In this document: positions 26,046 through 34,389 of the stretch, piece after piece
How the letters are laid out: each line of letters begins with the position of its first letter
How positions within the stretch are numbered: position 1 is the stretch's first letter
NCBI GenBank assembly: GCA_910586875.1
Contig: CAJUJI010000003.1
Coordinates: 1-50,108 of the forward strand
Source of the DNA: an uncultured Anaerotruncus sp.
GTDB taxonomy: Bacteria > Bacillota > Clostridia > Oscillospirales > Ruminococcaceae
Direction: 5' to 3'
DNA length: 50,108 nucleotides
Made by a program: the position numbers and the translations under genes
Notes under the pieces: model-generated
Databases searched by the model: none
Seen by the model: only the letters and a program-made list of their open reading frames with translations
What the model was told of the DNA's origin: nothing

Positions 26046-26555
26046 TTAGCGCAAGCCTAGCAGCGCCCGCAAGGATTTCTCTGTTTGCATTTGATGGAAC
26101 GCCTGCTTTGGCTGGCAGGTCAGTGCGCCGGTCGGGCAAACCCGCACACAAGCGGGAATCATCCCCGCGCGCAGCCGGTCGATGCAACCATCGCACTTGA
26201 TCATCCGTCCATCTGCGCCAAACGATGGCGCCCCAAACGGGCAGGCCATCGCACAGCTATGACAGCCGATGCAAGCGGCGTTGTTATAAAGGGTCAAACC
26301 GGTTTCGGTATCTTTCCAGAGGCACCCGACCGGACAGCCCATTACGCAAGGCGCGTCCTCGCAGTGCATACAGCCCACCGAAAGATAGGAAAATACAGGG
26401 GCCCCGTCCTTGTTTTTGCCCTCTAGCTCCAATGCGTTGCGCAAGGGATGCTGCCCATGCGCGCTATCAATGTCGTTTTGGTCCATACAGGCCAGCACAC
26501 AGGCGCAGCAGGCGGTACATTTTTGCGGGTCCAGGTCAAACAGCAGTTTTTCCAT
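26046..26555 (-). CDS. Four-cluster 4Fe-4S ferredoxin subunit (DmsB/HycB type)
   Basis: A 169-residue electron-transfer protein with four cysteine groups: CTACCACVLAC (from about residue 13), CMHCEDAPCVMGCP, CIGCHSCAMACPFGAP, and CDGCIDRL...ACVRVCPTGAL. No signal peptide, so it is cytoplasmic. It should carry electrons between the FAD subunit and the molybdopterin subunit encoded just upstream (four-base gap). GAAGGGATGG precedes the ATG. Confidence 0.92.
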   Translation of the reverse strand: MEKLLFDLDPQKCTACCACVLACMDQNDIDSAHGQHPLRNALELEGKNKDGAPVFSYLSVGCMHCEDAPCVMGCPVGCLWKDTETGLTLYNNAACIGCHSCAMACPFGAPSFGADGRMIKCDGCIDRLRAGMIPACVRVCPTGALTCQPKQAFHQMQTEKSLRALLGLR

Positions 26556-26559
26556 CCCT

Positions 26560-28683
26560 TCACCCCTTTCTTCTCACGCCGGCATAAGTGCTGCGGAAAT
26601 TTGGAAAGCCAGAATAAGGGTCTAGCTGCTCCGCGCTCATCAACTGGTTGATATCCGCCTCTGCGTAGCCATGGAACATGTATACCGTTCCTTCATCCAC
26701 CTTTGCGGAAAGATTTGCTTTTACAGTGATGCTGCCCTGTGGCGTAAACAGCTCGATTTCGTCCCCCTGCCGGACACCGATCCGCTGTGCATCAGCAGGC
26801 GCGAGGTCGGCCATCGGTTCCGGACGCAGCGAGCGGTTCCAGGACACACGATGCAGACGGGAATGCAGCGCATTGGTCAGCCGCGGTGCGGAGCACAGCC
26901 GGAATGGATAATCAGGATGCTCCGGCGGCGGCTGATAGGTCGGCAGCGGATGGAGTCCCTGTTGCTGGTATTTCTCAATCGCGAGCGAGTACAACTCAAA
27001 TTTGCCGCTGGTAGTGTGCAGTCCCTGCTTTCGCAGGGTGCCCGGCTGGTAAGGCTGTACATGAGGCAGCTTGATCGGATACGGATTTTCACGCAGCTGC
27101 TCCAGCGTCACCGGAAGGTCGGCAATCAGATAGCGGTAGCAAGCCTCTGGGCCCGCCTCCAACAGCGGGTCACCCAGCTGCATCTCCCGCGCCAGATCAC
27201 ACAAAATCTGCACATCCGGGCGGGACTGGTAAAGCGGTGCAATCACCGGATTGGTACAGGTCAGATAGCCGCCGCCATAAGCTTTTAGCTCGCTACGTTC
27301 AAAGGAGGAACAGGCCGGCAGTACAATATCGCAAAATTTACAGGTGTCGGTCAAAAACAGGTCGGTGTTAACCAAAAAATCAAGCTGCATCAATGCCTGT
27401 TTGAGTCCTTCGCTGTCAGGTGCAATGCGGTAATTCACTCCAAAACCGAGCATCGCCTTGAGCGGATAAGGGTCGCTGGTGCGAATCTGCCGCGCTAGGT
27501 CATTCACCTGCGCCTCATCAATAAACTCTCCCCACAGCGGAAAACGGCTGCTACCTACCGCCGGACGCGCATTCTGCGGGCGAGGTTCCATAATAAACGC
27601 GTGCTCCCGTGTGGCAAAACCCGCCGCCTGATAATTATAGCTGAATTGGGTGGGCAGCTGTCCGCCCTGCCGGTCAAAGCAGCCGGTAATCGCGCTCAGC
27701 GCCATGATCGCACGATAATTTTGGAAGCCGTTACAATGGTGCGCAATCGGTGCGGCGCTCTCATTGATGGCTAGCGGCAGATTCTCCCCAATTAGCGTGG
27801 CGGCCGCTTCCAGTTGGGCGGCTGGTACACCGGTCAGCCGCTCCACCGTCTGCGGGTCAAAGCTCTGCACATATTCGCGATACTGCTCATAACCATACAC
27901 ATACTGATGGATATAATCCAGATCCACCCTGCCGTTTTGAATCAGCAGATAAGCCAGCCCCAGCGCAAGCGCGCCATCGGTGCCCGCGCGCGGCCGCAGA
28001 TGAATGTCTGCCAGCCTTTGGGATGCGGGCGTAATACGCGGATCTACAATGACCACCTTCATCCCCTCTGCCTTGCGCTTTTCCACGCCGCTCGCTGCCA
28101 GATAACGCGAATGATAGGGATTGAACGCCCAGCCCAGATAAACTCCAGCGTGAGCGGTGTCTGGAGTGCTCATAATGTTGCCGGTGGTCACCAGCCAGTT
28201 TAAAAAGGTCGAGGTCATACAGATGCTGGATTCGGTCGCATAGTTGAGCGAGCCAAAGCGATTTGCCAGCCGGTGCAGCCAGGGGCGGTACCATTTGGAG
28301 TAGCCGGAAAAGAACACCACCGATTCCGCACCATGTGCCGCGCGGATGTCAAGCAGACGGGTTGCAATTTCATGATATGCCTGCTCCCAGCTGATCGGTT
28401 CAAACCGGCCGCTTCCGCGCGCACCTACCCGGCGCAGCGGCGTTTTGATGCGATCCTCATGGTAGATATACTGCCGGTTTGCCAGCCCTTTGGTGCAGAG
28501 CAGTCCATGATTGAGCGGATGCTGCGCGGTACCCTCTATTTTCACCACCCGCCCCTGCTGTACATACGCATCGATCCCGCAGTGAAAGGACGGGCAGCAG
28601 ATGTCACAGATGGTTTGCCGCACCTCAATGCCGGTTTCCTTGCCGGGGATTTTGGCCTCCAACAAACTTTTACTGGTGTTCAT
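26560..28683 (-). CDS. Molybdopterin-dependent oxidoreductase catalytic subunit
   Basis: A 707-residue DMSO-reductase-superfamily protein. The N-terminal 4Fe-4S motif ICDICCPSFHCG is at residues 25-36, with the last Cys in GLLCTKG. Pterin-binding regions (VVIVDPRITPASQRLADIHLRPRAGTDGALALG) and a C-terminal molydopterin-dinucleotide binding domain (VSWNRSLRPEPMADLAPADAQRIGVRQGDEIELFTPQG) follow. ATESSICMTS may supply the Mo-ligand Cys. No in-frame TGA suggesting selenocysteine and no Tat signal, so it is cytoplasmic. The substrate is unknown. The ATG at 28683 is five bases after GGAGGG and overlaps the FAD gene by 14 bases. Confidence 0.9.
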   Translation of the reverse strand: MNTSKSLLEAKIPGKETGIEVRQTICDICCPSFHCGIDAYVQQGRVVKIEGTAQHPLNHGLLCTKGLANRQYIYHEDRIKTPLRRVGARGSGRFEPISWEQAYHEIATRLLDIRAAHGAESVVFFSGYSKWYRPWLHRLANRFGSLNYATESSICMTSTFLNWLVTTGNIMSTPDTAHAGVYLGWAFNPYHSRYLAASGVEKRKAEGMKVVIVDPRITPASQRLADIHLRPRAGTDGALALGLAYLLIQNGRVDLDYIHQYVYGYEQYREYVQSFDPQTVERLTGVPAAQLEAAATLIGENLPLAINESAAPIAHHCNGFQNYRAIMALSAITGCFDRQGGQLPTQFSYNYQAAGFATREHAFIMEPRPQNARPAVGSSRFPLWGEFIDEAQVNDLARQIRTSDPYPLKAMLGFGVNYRIAPDSEGLKQALMQLDFLVNTDLFLTDTCKFCDIVLPACSSFERSELKAYGGGYLTCTNPVIAPLYQSRPDVQILCDLAREMQLGDPLLEAGPEACYRYLIADLPVTLEQLRENPYPIKLPHVQPYQPGTLRKQGLHTTSGKFELYSLAIEKYQQQGLHPLPTYQPPPEHPDYPFRLCSAPRLTNALHSRLHRVSWNRSLRPEPMADLAPADAQRIGVRQGDEIELFTPQGSITVKANLSAKVDEGTVYMFHGYAEADINQLMSAEQLDPYSGFPNFRSTYAGVRRKG

Positions 28684-29938
28684 AAGCACCCTCCAATCGT
28701 TCCAGGATTTCCAGCGGAAGTCCCGCCCGCAGCAGTGCTACCCGCTGCATGGGAGCGGTTGGCCCCTCTGCGCCCAAAAACCGCCGCATCATCTCATTTT
28801 TAATCGCCCCGCTGATCGCATAATTGTCTAAAATATTGACACAAACCGGCTGATTGTTGTCCAGCACCGCATCCAGCCGGTAAGCTCCATCCGGATGCCG
28901 GTAAGAAAACAGCTCCCCCTGTGCATGAACGTTTCCAAATCCGATAAAGTCCATCCCCATAAAATGGGTGAGATTATGCGGCATCGTCCCCGCATAAGGC
29001 AACGGCACGCCCGCCATCGCATAACCCGCAGCGCGCCCTTGGTATCCTGCATTCGCCCAAAGCCCAAGCACCTGCTTTTGTTTGGATTGCAGGTTGTTGC
29101 CCGCACAGCAATCCCCCGCCGCATAAATTCCATGAACCGAGGTCTGCTGCTGCTCATCCACCACGACCCCGCGGTCAATAGCGATTTCCGAGGCATCAAG
29201 CAGCTCCAAATTCGGGCGGGTGCCGATGCAAAGCACCAGCAGGTCGGTCTTTTGCGTTTGTTCACCCAGCTGTACAGAGAGCCCCTGACCGGCCTCTTGT
29301 ACACCGGTCAGGCCAACGCCGAATTGCAGCTGCACCCCAAACGCCTCTACCCGCCGGTGAATTTCCTGTGCAACCTGCGGCAGCGCTGCCAAGGGGAACA
29401 TCTGCGGTGCGAGGTCGGCCAACAGACAATCTGCGCCTGCGTTTACCAGCAGCTCCGCAACCTTTACCCCCGCCATGGATGCGCCAATCACCACCGCGTG
29501 CCGCACATCCCCGCGCTGTAACCGCTCCCGTAGCCGGCAAGCATCGGCTGGCGTGCGCATATAGTATACCGCCTTGGCAGGCAGCTTTGGAAGCGGTGGA
29601 ACGAATGGATGCGCGCCGGTAGAAAGGAGAATTTTCTCAAAAACCTGGGTAGTGCCATCCGATAGCTGCACACATCTGTCCTGCGCGGCCAGGCGCACGG
29701 CCGCCAGCGGATGAACTTGCAGTCTGTACTGTTCGGTCAGCTGTGCAAGTGTACCAAAGGGGAACAGCTTTTCATAGGGCAGCTTGCCGGCGGTATAGTA
29801 GGTGGTGAGCATCGGATTTGCGGGCGGCAGATTGGAGGGATCAAAAATGTGAATTTCACCGGTGAAGCCAACCTCACGCAGCGCCTTGGCGCAGTGAAAT
29901 CCTGCGCAGCCAAAACCTAAAATTGCAACGCGTTCTAT
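28670..29938 (-). CDS. FAD/NAD(P)-dependent oxidoreductase with apparent AUA start
   Basis: Pyridine nucleotide-disulphide reductase-type flavoprotein. The frame with a normal ATG (29812) lacks the first FAD-binding motif, but the same frame runs upstream and encodes RVAILGFGCAGFHCAKAL and EIHIFDPSN, a classic GxGxxG Rossmann start. The only codon at good spacing (nine bases) from AAGGAG is ATA at 29938-29936, giving 422 residues. NAD-binding VVIGASMAGVKVAELL and the second FAD motif GIYAAGDCC follow. It feeds electrons to or from the Fe-S/molybdopterin subunits. The start is the odd point. Confidence 0.82.
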   Translation of the reverse strand: MERVAILGFGCAGFHCAKALREVGFTGEIHIFDPSNLPPANPMLTTYYTAGKLPYEKLFPFGTLAQLTEQYRLQVHPLAAVRLAAQDRCVQLSDGTTQVFEKILLSTGAHPFVPPLPKLPAKAVYYMRTPADACRLRERLQRGDVRHAVVIGASMAGVKVAELLVNAGADCLLADLAPQMFPLAALPQVAQEIHRRVEAFGVQLQFGVGLTGVQEAGQGLSVQLGEQTQKTDLLVLCIGTRPNLELLDASEIAIDRGVVVDEQQQTSVHGIYAAGDCCAGNNLQSKQKQVLGLWANAGYQGRAAGYAMAGVPLPYAGTMPHNLTHFMGMDFIGFGNVHAQGELFSYRHPDGAYRLDAVLDNNQPVCVNILDNYAISGAIKNEMMRRFLGAEGPTAPMQRVALLRAGLPLEILERLEGAYEHQ

Positions 29939-30030
29939 GGAAAACCACTCCTTCCTGTGCTATAATATGCGCATGAAAGATTCTTACAGCCCGTAACACC
30001 TACCTGATGATCGTCCTAGGAGGGATGATA

Positions 30031-30603
30031 ATGGAGCCTTTTGGATTTCTAATTTTGACCGGCGGCAAAAGCAGTCGGATGGGCGTTCCAAAACAGGGGC
30101 TACTCTGGAACGGCAAAACCTTTTTAGAACAGATGGTAGCAAAAGCGCAGGCCATTGGCGCACAAGAAATTCTGCTCGCGGGGTGTGAGCCACCCGCTGG
30201 CATTTGTGCACAGGGCGTCTCTGACCTGTACCCCGGCGCGGGCCCGCTCAGCGGCATCTGCTCTGGGCTGTATGCCGCCCATTGTGAACAAAACCTTGTG
30301 GTGTCGGTGGACCTGCCGCAGCTGCCATCTGCGCTTTTGGAGCAGCTCATCCGTGCTCTACAGCCAGAGCAGGACTGCTTGCTCCTGCGACACGGACTGT
30401 ACACCGAACCACTTATCTCGGTCTGGCGCAAGCGCACCGCGACCATGTTGGAATTCTTCCTAAAAAATCACCGCTATTCGGTATCCCGCGCCGCTGACCA
30501 GCTAAAGGCCGGATATTTTTCCTACACCGGCGCACCCGAGGAAATCGAAAGCTGCAACACGCCGCAGGCATATCAGCGGCTGCGCGCACATTTTGGCGCA
30601 TAG
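30031..30603 (+). CDS. mobA: Molybdenum cofactor guanylyltransferase
   Basis: A 190-residue nucleotidyltransferase: LILTGGKSSRMGVPKQGLLWNGKTF (GGxSxRMGxxK), LYPGAGPLSGICSGL and VVSVDLPQLP with the metal-binding Asp. MobA adds GMP to molybdopterin, giving the bis-MGD cofactor required by the DMSO-reductase family, and so supplies the divergent enzyme. The ATG at 30031 is seven bases from AGGAGGG. A TATAAT at 29961-29966 on the plus strand lies close to the ribosome site of the divergent gene. Confidence 0.9.
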   Translation: MEPFGFLILTGGKSSRMGVPKQGLLWNGKTFLEQMVAKAQAIGAQEILLAGCEPPAGICAQGVSDLYPGAGPLSGICSGLYAAHCEQNLVVSVDLPQLPSALLEQLIRALQPEQDCLLLRHGLYTEPLISVWRKRTATMLEFFLKNHRYSVSRAADQLKAGYFSYTGAPEEIESCNTPQAYQRLRAHFGA

Positions 30604-30620
30604 TGCCTGCGCCTTTTGGA

Positions 30621-30648
30621 AGCCCTCTGCTTTGGCAGGGGGCTTTTG
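30621..30648 (+). terminator. Terminator after mobA
   Basis: AGCCCTCTGC, loop TTTG, GCAGGGGGCT followed by TTT; one G-T pair in a 10-bp stem. Confidence 0.65.
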
Positions 30649-30685
30649 CTGCATCTTGCGCGATGAAGCAGCGAAACCCGCATCG

Positions 30686-32305
30686 TTAGAGCAGTTCCTT
30701 TAGCACCCTGTCAACGCTGAAATAAAACGCATCCTGCCCCACCGTATCCACCAATCCAAACCGCTCGAACATCCGCATGACTGATGGCTGGATAGACGAA
30801 AAGATGATTTTCTTGCCCTTTGCTGTTTCGGTTTTATAATATTCCTCTAACATATTGACCGCGGTGATATCCACCATTGATACCCCACGCAGCGAGAAGA
30901 TAATCAGCTCCTGCTCTGCAAGCTCCTCCAGCTTTTGCTGGACCGCCTCGGCAGTGACAAAGAACAGCGGACCTGTGACATAAACCACCGACCAATTATA
31001 GGTACCCTTGCTGTCCGAAACGCCCAACCGCTCCAAATCTACATCTTCAGCGGTCACCTCGATGTTCGCGCTGCGGCAGATGAACAGCACCAGCCCCACC
31101 GACACGCCGATTAGAATTGCCATGGTCAAATCGAGCAGCACGGTTGCAAGCATGGTGACAAAATACTTGAACAGCGCGCCCTTGAAATGGTGTGAGAAGA
31201 AAAACCGAATGGCGCTCCATTCGTTCATCCGCCAAGCGGTGACCATCAGCACACCCGCCAACGCCGCCAGCGGAATTTGGGACATCACCGGACCGAGTAC
31301 AAACATCGCCAGCAGCAGTCCAACCGCATGGAAAACGCCGGTCAGTCGGGTTTGTGCGCCGGATTTGATTGCGACACTGGTGCGCGCAATCGCAGCGGTG
31401 GCCGGAATGCCGCCGAAAAACGGCACCAGCATATTTCCCAGCCCCTGCGCAATCAGCTCTTGGTCGCTGTTCAGCCGCTTGCCGGTCATCCGGCCAGCCG
31501 AGGCACCACACAGCAGGCTTTCGATCATCCCCAATAGCGCAATGCTCACCGCCGGCCCAATCAAGCCTTCCACCTGCTCCCAGCGGATGGCCGCAAGGCT
31601 CAACCGGCTTTCCGGCAGCAGTGTTTTGGGAATCTCTCCGACCGTTTCAACATGCAGTCCCATCACCATGGAAGCAGCGGTGGCCAGAATAATCCCCACC
31701 AATGAGGCAGGCACCACACTGTTCCATTTTTTGGGGAAAAACGCCATAAACAACACTACAAATAACCCAATCGCTACCGCCGCCGGATTGATAGGAAAGC
31801 CCAATGTGCGGTAACTGAGCAGCTTAGCAATCGCGCTGGACCCCTCGGAGGTGGTTCCGAAAAAGTTGTCAATCTGTCCGAGCGCGATGATAATTGCGAT
31901 ACCCGAGGTAAAACCGGTGATAACCGGCGCAGGGATAAACGAGGTCAGCTTGCCCAGATGCAGCAGCCCCGCAATCAGCAACAGCACACCTGCCATCAGT
32001 GTTGCAAGGAACACCCCTTGCATCTGGTATTTTGCGACAATCGACATTAGAATTGCCGCCATCGCGCCTGTCGGACCGGAAATTTGATAGAAGGCACCCG
32101 CTAGCATACTCATAACCAAACCAGCGATAATTGCAGTAATTAGGCCGGAGGCGGCGTCCGCGCCGCTGGAAACACCGAATGCCAGTGCCAACGGCAGTGC
32201 AACCGCCGATACGGTTAGTCCGGCCAGCAGATCCTTGGAAAGCTGGCCCGCATTATAACCGGAAAATTCTGTCTTTAAATCCTTGATGTACTGTGTGAAA
32301 AGCAA
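30686..32305 (-). CDS. SulP family anion transporter, TTG start
   Basis: A 539-residue SulP protein: about ten to twelve membrane segments (LLAGLTVSAVALPLALAFGVSSGAD, ISGPTGAMAAILMSIV, APVITGFTSGIAIIIALGQ), then a C-terminal STAS domain from about residue 430 (IIFSLRGVSMVDITAVNMLEEY). Members carry sulfate, bicarbonate or dicarboxylates. The TTG at 32305 is six bases after GAGGGGGAG; the frame-opening codon 19 codons upstream lies between promoter and SD, which rules it out. Promoter TTGTGG-17-TATACT. Confidence 0.9.
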   Translation of the reverse strand: MLFTQYIKDLKTEFSGYNAGQLSKDLLAGLTVSAVALPLALAFGVSSGADAASGLITAIIAGLVMSMLAGAFYQISGPTGAMAAILMSIVAKYQMQGVFLATLMAGVLLLIAGLLHLGKLTSFIPAPVITGFTSGIAIIIALGQIDNFFGTTSEGSSAIAKLLSYRTLGFPINPAAVAIGLFVVLFMAFFPKKWNSVVPASLVGIILATAASMVMGLHVETVGEIPKTLLPESRLSLAAIRWEQVEGLIGPAVSIALLGMIESLLCGASAGRMTGKRLNSDQELIAQGLGNMLVPFFGGIPATAAIARTSVAIKSGAQTRLTGVFHAVGLLLAMFVLGPVMSQIPLAALAGVLMVTAWRMNEWSAIRFFFSHHFKGALFKYFVTMLATVLLDLTMAILIGVSVGLVLFICRSANIEVTAEDVDLERLGVSDSKGTYNWSVVYVTGPLFFVTAEAVQQKLEELAEQELIIFSLRGVSMVDITAVNMLEEYYKTETAKGKKIIFSSIQPSVMRMFERFGLVDTVGQDAFYFSVDRVLKELL

Positions 32306-32335
32306 CTCAATCTCCCCCTCATCTTTTGCAGTTTC

Positions 32336-32364
32336 AGTATAGCATTTTTTCCGATAAACCACAA
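32336..32364 (-). promoter_or_regulatory. Promoter of the SulP gene
   Basis: Minus-strand -35 TTGTGG (32364-32359), 17-bp spacer, -10 TATACT (32341-32336). It is back to back with the marR promoter. Confidence 0.75.
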
Positions 32365-32384
32365 GTCTTAATCCAAAAAAGCGC

Positions 32385-32430
32385 TTGACAATTGTACGAT
32401 TTCAGACTATAATGATGTCTGATTTCAGAC
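32385..32430 (+). promoter_or_regulatory. Promoter and operator of the marR-MATE operon
   Basis: -35 TTGACA (32385-32390), 17-bp spacer, -10 TATAAT (32408-32413). The inverted repeat TCAGAC-N9-GTCTGA (32402-32422) spans the -10 box and a third half-site TCAGAC follows at 32425-32430, as expected for repression by the MarR protein encoded next. Confidence 0.85.
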
Positions 32431-32444
32431 AAAGGAGACGCGTT

Positions 32445-32888
32445 ATGAACCCCGAAGTACAAAAGGATCTGCAAGAATTTTGGTATCTCGCCTGCGAAAT
32501 TGACGCAATTTATCATCAGGCTGCGCTGCGGGTGGGACTATCCGACAGCGTTATGAATATCCTGTATACGCTCTCCACCTTTGACGGCACCTGTACACAA
32601 AGCGATATCTGCAAGCTGTCGGGGGATGGGCGTCAGACGATTCATTCGGCCATTCGCAAATTGGAGCAGGAGGGGCTTGTCTATCTGGAAAAAAGCCACC
32701 GGAAAAACCGGCCGATTCTCCTGACCGAAAAGGGGAAACTGCTTGCACAGGAGAAGGTGCTGCCGCTGCTGTATGCAGAACATGCGGCATTTGCTGCGTG
32801 GCCGCGCCAGGAACGGCAGGAGCTGCTGCGGCTGACGCGCAAGTATGTGGAGGGCTTTCGGGAAAATCTTTCCCGCACCCAAAAATAG
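32445..32888 (+). CDS. MarR family transcriptional regulator
   Basis: A 147-residue winged-helix regulator. The recognition region is CTQSDICKLSGDGRQTIHSAIRKLEQEGLVYLEKSHRKNRPILLTEKGK (about residues 50-100). It lies 68 bp before a MATE efflux gene, and its promoter contains a TCAGAC/GTCTGA operator, so it most likely represses itself and the pump until a ligand binds. The ATG at 32445 follows AAAGGAG by seven bases. Confidence 0.92.
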   Translation: MNPEVQKDLQEFWYLACEIDAIYHQAALRVGLSDSVMNILYTLSTFDGTCTQSDICKLSGDGRQTIHSAIRKLEQEGLVYLEKSHRKNRPILLTEKGKLLAQEKVLPLLYAEHAAFAAWPRQERQELLRLTRKYVEGFRENLSRTQK

Positions 32889-32956
32889 ACAGCCGATAGC
32901 GGCAAAACATCAAAAACCTGACAGACGGCGCGACCAGCGCCAATTGGGAGAACACC

Positions 32957-34294
32957 ATGAAACAAATTATTCAATTATCCGATCATTTTACCTATCAAAA
33001 ACTGCTGCGTTTTACACTGCCCTCGGTGGTCATGATGATCTTTTCCTCCATCTATGGGGTAGTGGACGGATTTTTTATCTCCAACTATGCGGGGAAAACT
33101 CCGTTTGCCGCAGCCTGCCTTATCTATCCTTATATGATGGTTTTCAGCACCTGTGGCTTTATGATTGGCACCGGTGGCACTGCGCTGATCTCTAAAACGA
33201 TGGGGGAAGGCGATTGCGAAAAAGCGAACCGCCTGTTTTCCATGCTGGTTTACCTTTCGATTGCAGGCGGTATTGTGCTTTCGGTCATCGCAATTGTACT
33301 GCTGCGGCCGGTAGCGATTCTGCTGGGTGCGAGGGGAGCTATCATCGATGACTGTGTTGTCTATGGCACAATTATCCTTCCTGCGCTGTTTTCATTCATT
33401 CTGCAAAACGAATTTCAGAGCTTTTGTGTTGCAGCAGAAAAGCCACAGCTTGGCTTATGGCTTACGGTGGCGGCAGGTCTGACCAACATTCTGCTGGACG
33501 CGTTGTTTGTCGCGGTATTTCGCTGGGGGTTAGCCGGTGCAGCGATTGCTACGGCGCTCAGCCAACTGGTAGGCGGTCTGGTTCCGCTGGTTTATTTTTT
33601 GCGCCCGAACAAAAGCCTTCTGCGGCTGTGCAAGCCCTCGTTTGACGGGCGAGCGCTGCTGAAGGTCTGCACAAATGGTTCCTCCGAACTGATGTCCACC
33701 ATGTCTACCTCCCTGCTGAGTATGCTGCACAATTTCCAACTGTTGCGGTTTGCCGGCGAGGATGGGGTCGCTGCATACGGCATCATTATGTATGTGGACT
33801 TTATTTTTATCGCGGTCTTTTTGGGATATGCAATCGGCTCGGCACCGATTATCGGGTACCATTTTGGCGCAGGAAATCACCCCGAGCTAAAAAGCCTGTT
33901 CCGCCAAAGCAATCTTTTGCTGGTGTGGGTCTCGATTGGACTGACCGGTATCGCAATTGTGGCGGCAGATATGCTGGCGGGGCTGTTCGCCGGCTATGAT
34001 GCAGGGCTGTTTGAAATGACAAAATACGCATTTATCATCCATTCTCTCTCCTTTTTGTTCTGTGGATTTAACATCTTCGGTTCATCCTTGTTTACCGCGC
34101 TGAACAACGGGCTGGTGTCCGCGGCAATCTCCTTTTTCCGAACGTTAGTGTGCCAAACGGCTGCTGTATTGATCCTGCCTGAATTTTTTGGGGTGAATGG
34201 AATTTGGAGCGCAATTGTTGTAGCAGAATTGTTTTCTTTGCTGTTGACCCTAATTTGCTTTGCAAAATTGAAAGGCCGGTATCACTATGCGTAA
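32957..34294 (+). CDS. MATE family efflux transporter
   Basis: A 445-residue membrane protein with twelve hydrophobic segments in two repeats: LLRFTLPSVVMMIFSSIYGVVDGFFISNYAG and, in the second half, GVAAYGIIMYVDFIFIAVFLGYAIGSAPIIGYHFGA. Exports drugs or metabolites using a Na+ or H+ gradient. It has a GGGAG ribosome site and is co-transcribed with marR. Confidence 0.92.
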   Translation: MKQIIQLSDHFTYQKLLRFTLPSVVMMIFSSIYGVVDGFFISNYAGKTPFAAACLIYPYMMVFSTCGFMIGTGGTALISKTMGEGDCEKANRLFSMLVYLSIAGGIVLSVIAIVLLRPVAILLGARGAIIDDCVVYGTIILPALFSFILQNEFQSFCVAAEKPQLGLWLTVAAGLTNILLDALFVAVFRWGLAGAAIATALSQLVGGLVPLVYFLRPNKSLLRLCKPSFDGRALLKVCTNGSSELMSTMSTSLLSMLHNFQLLRFAGEDGVAAYGIIMYVDFIFIAVFLGYAIGSAPIIGYHFGAGNHPELKSLFRQSNLLLVWVSIGLTGIAIVAADMLAGLFAGYDAGLFEMTKYAFIIHSLSFLFCGFNIFGSSLFTALNNGLVSAAISFFRTLVCQTAAVLILPEFFGVNGIWSAIVVAELFSLLLTLICFAKLKGRYHYA

Positions 34295-34389
34295 CCTATC
34301 GCGCAGTGTATCATCTGCTTTCCGATCGATCGGTTCTAACCAACCGTGCGCTGGCATATCCTTTTCTAAGACAGAAAAGGAGGATGGAC

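Noticed and set aside
26560-28683. Selenocysteine formate dehydrogenase
   Set aside because: No in-frame TGA and no SECIS-like hairpin seen; the Mo-ligand region reads SSICMTS.
28670-29938. FAD subunit as a pseudogene
   Set aside because: The frame is intact through all three nucleotide-binding motifs; only the start codon is unusual, so I keep it as a gene with a query.
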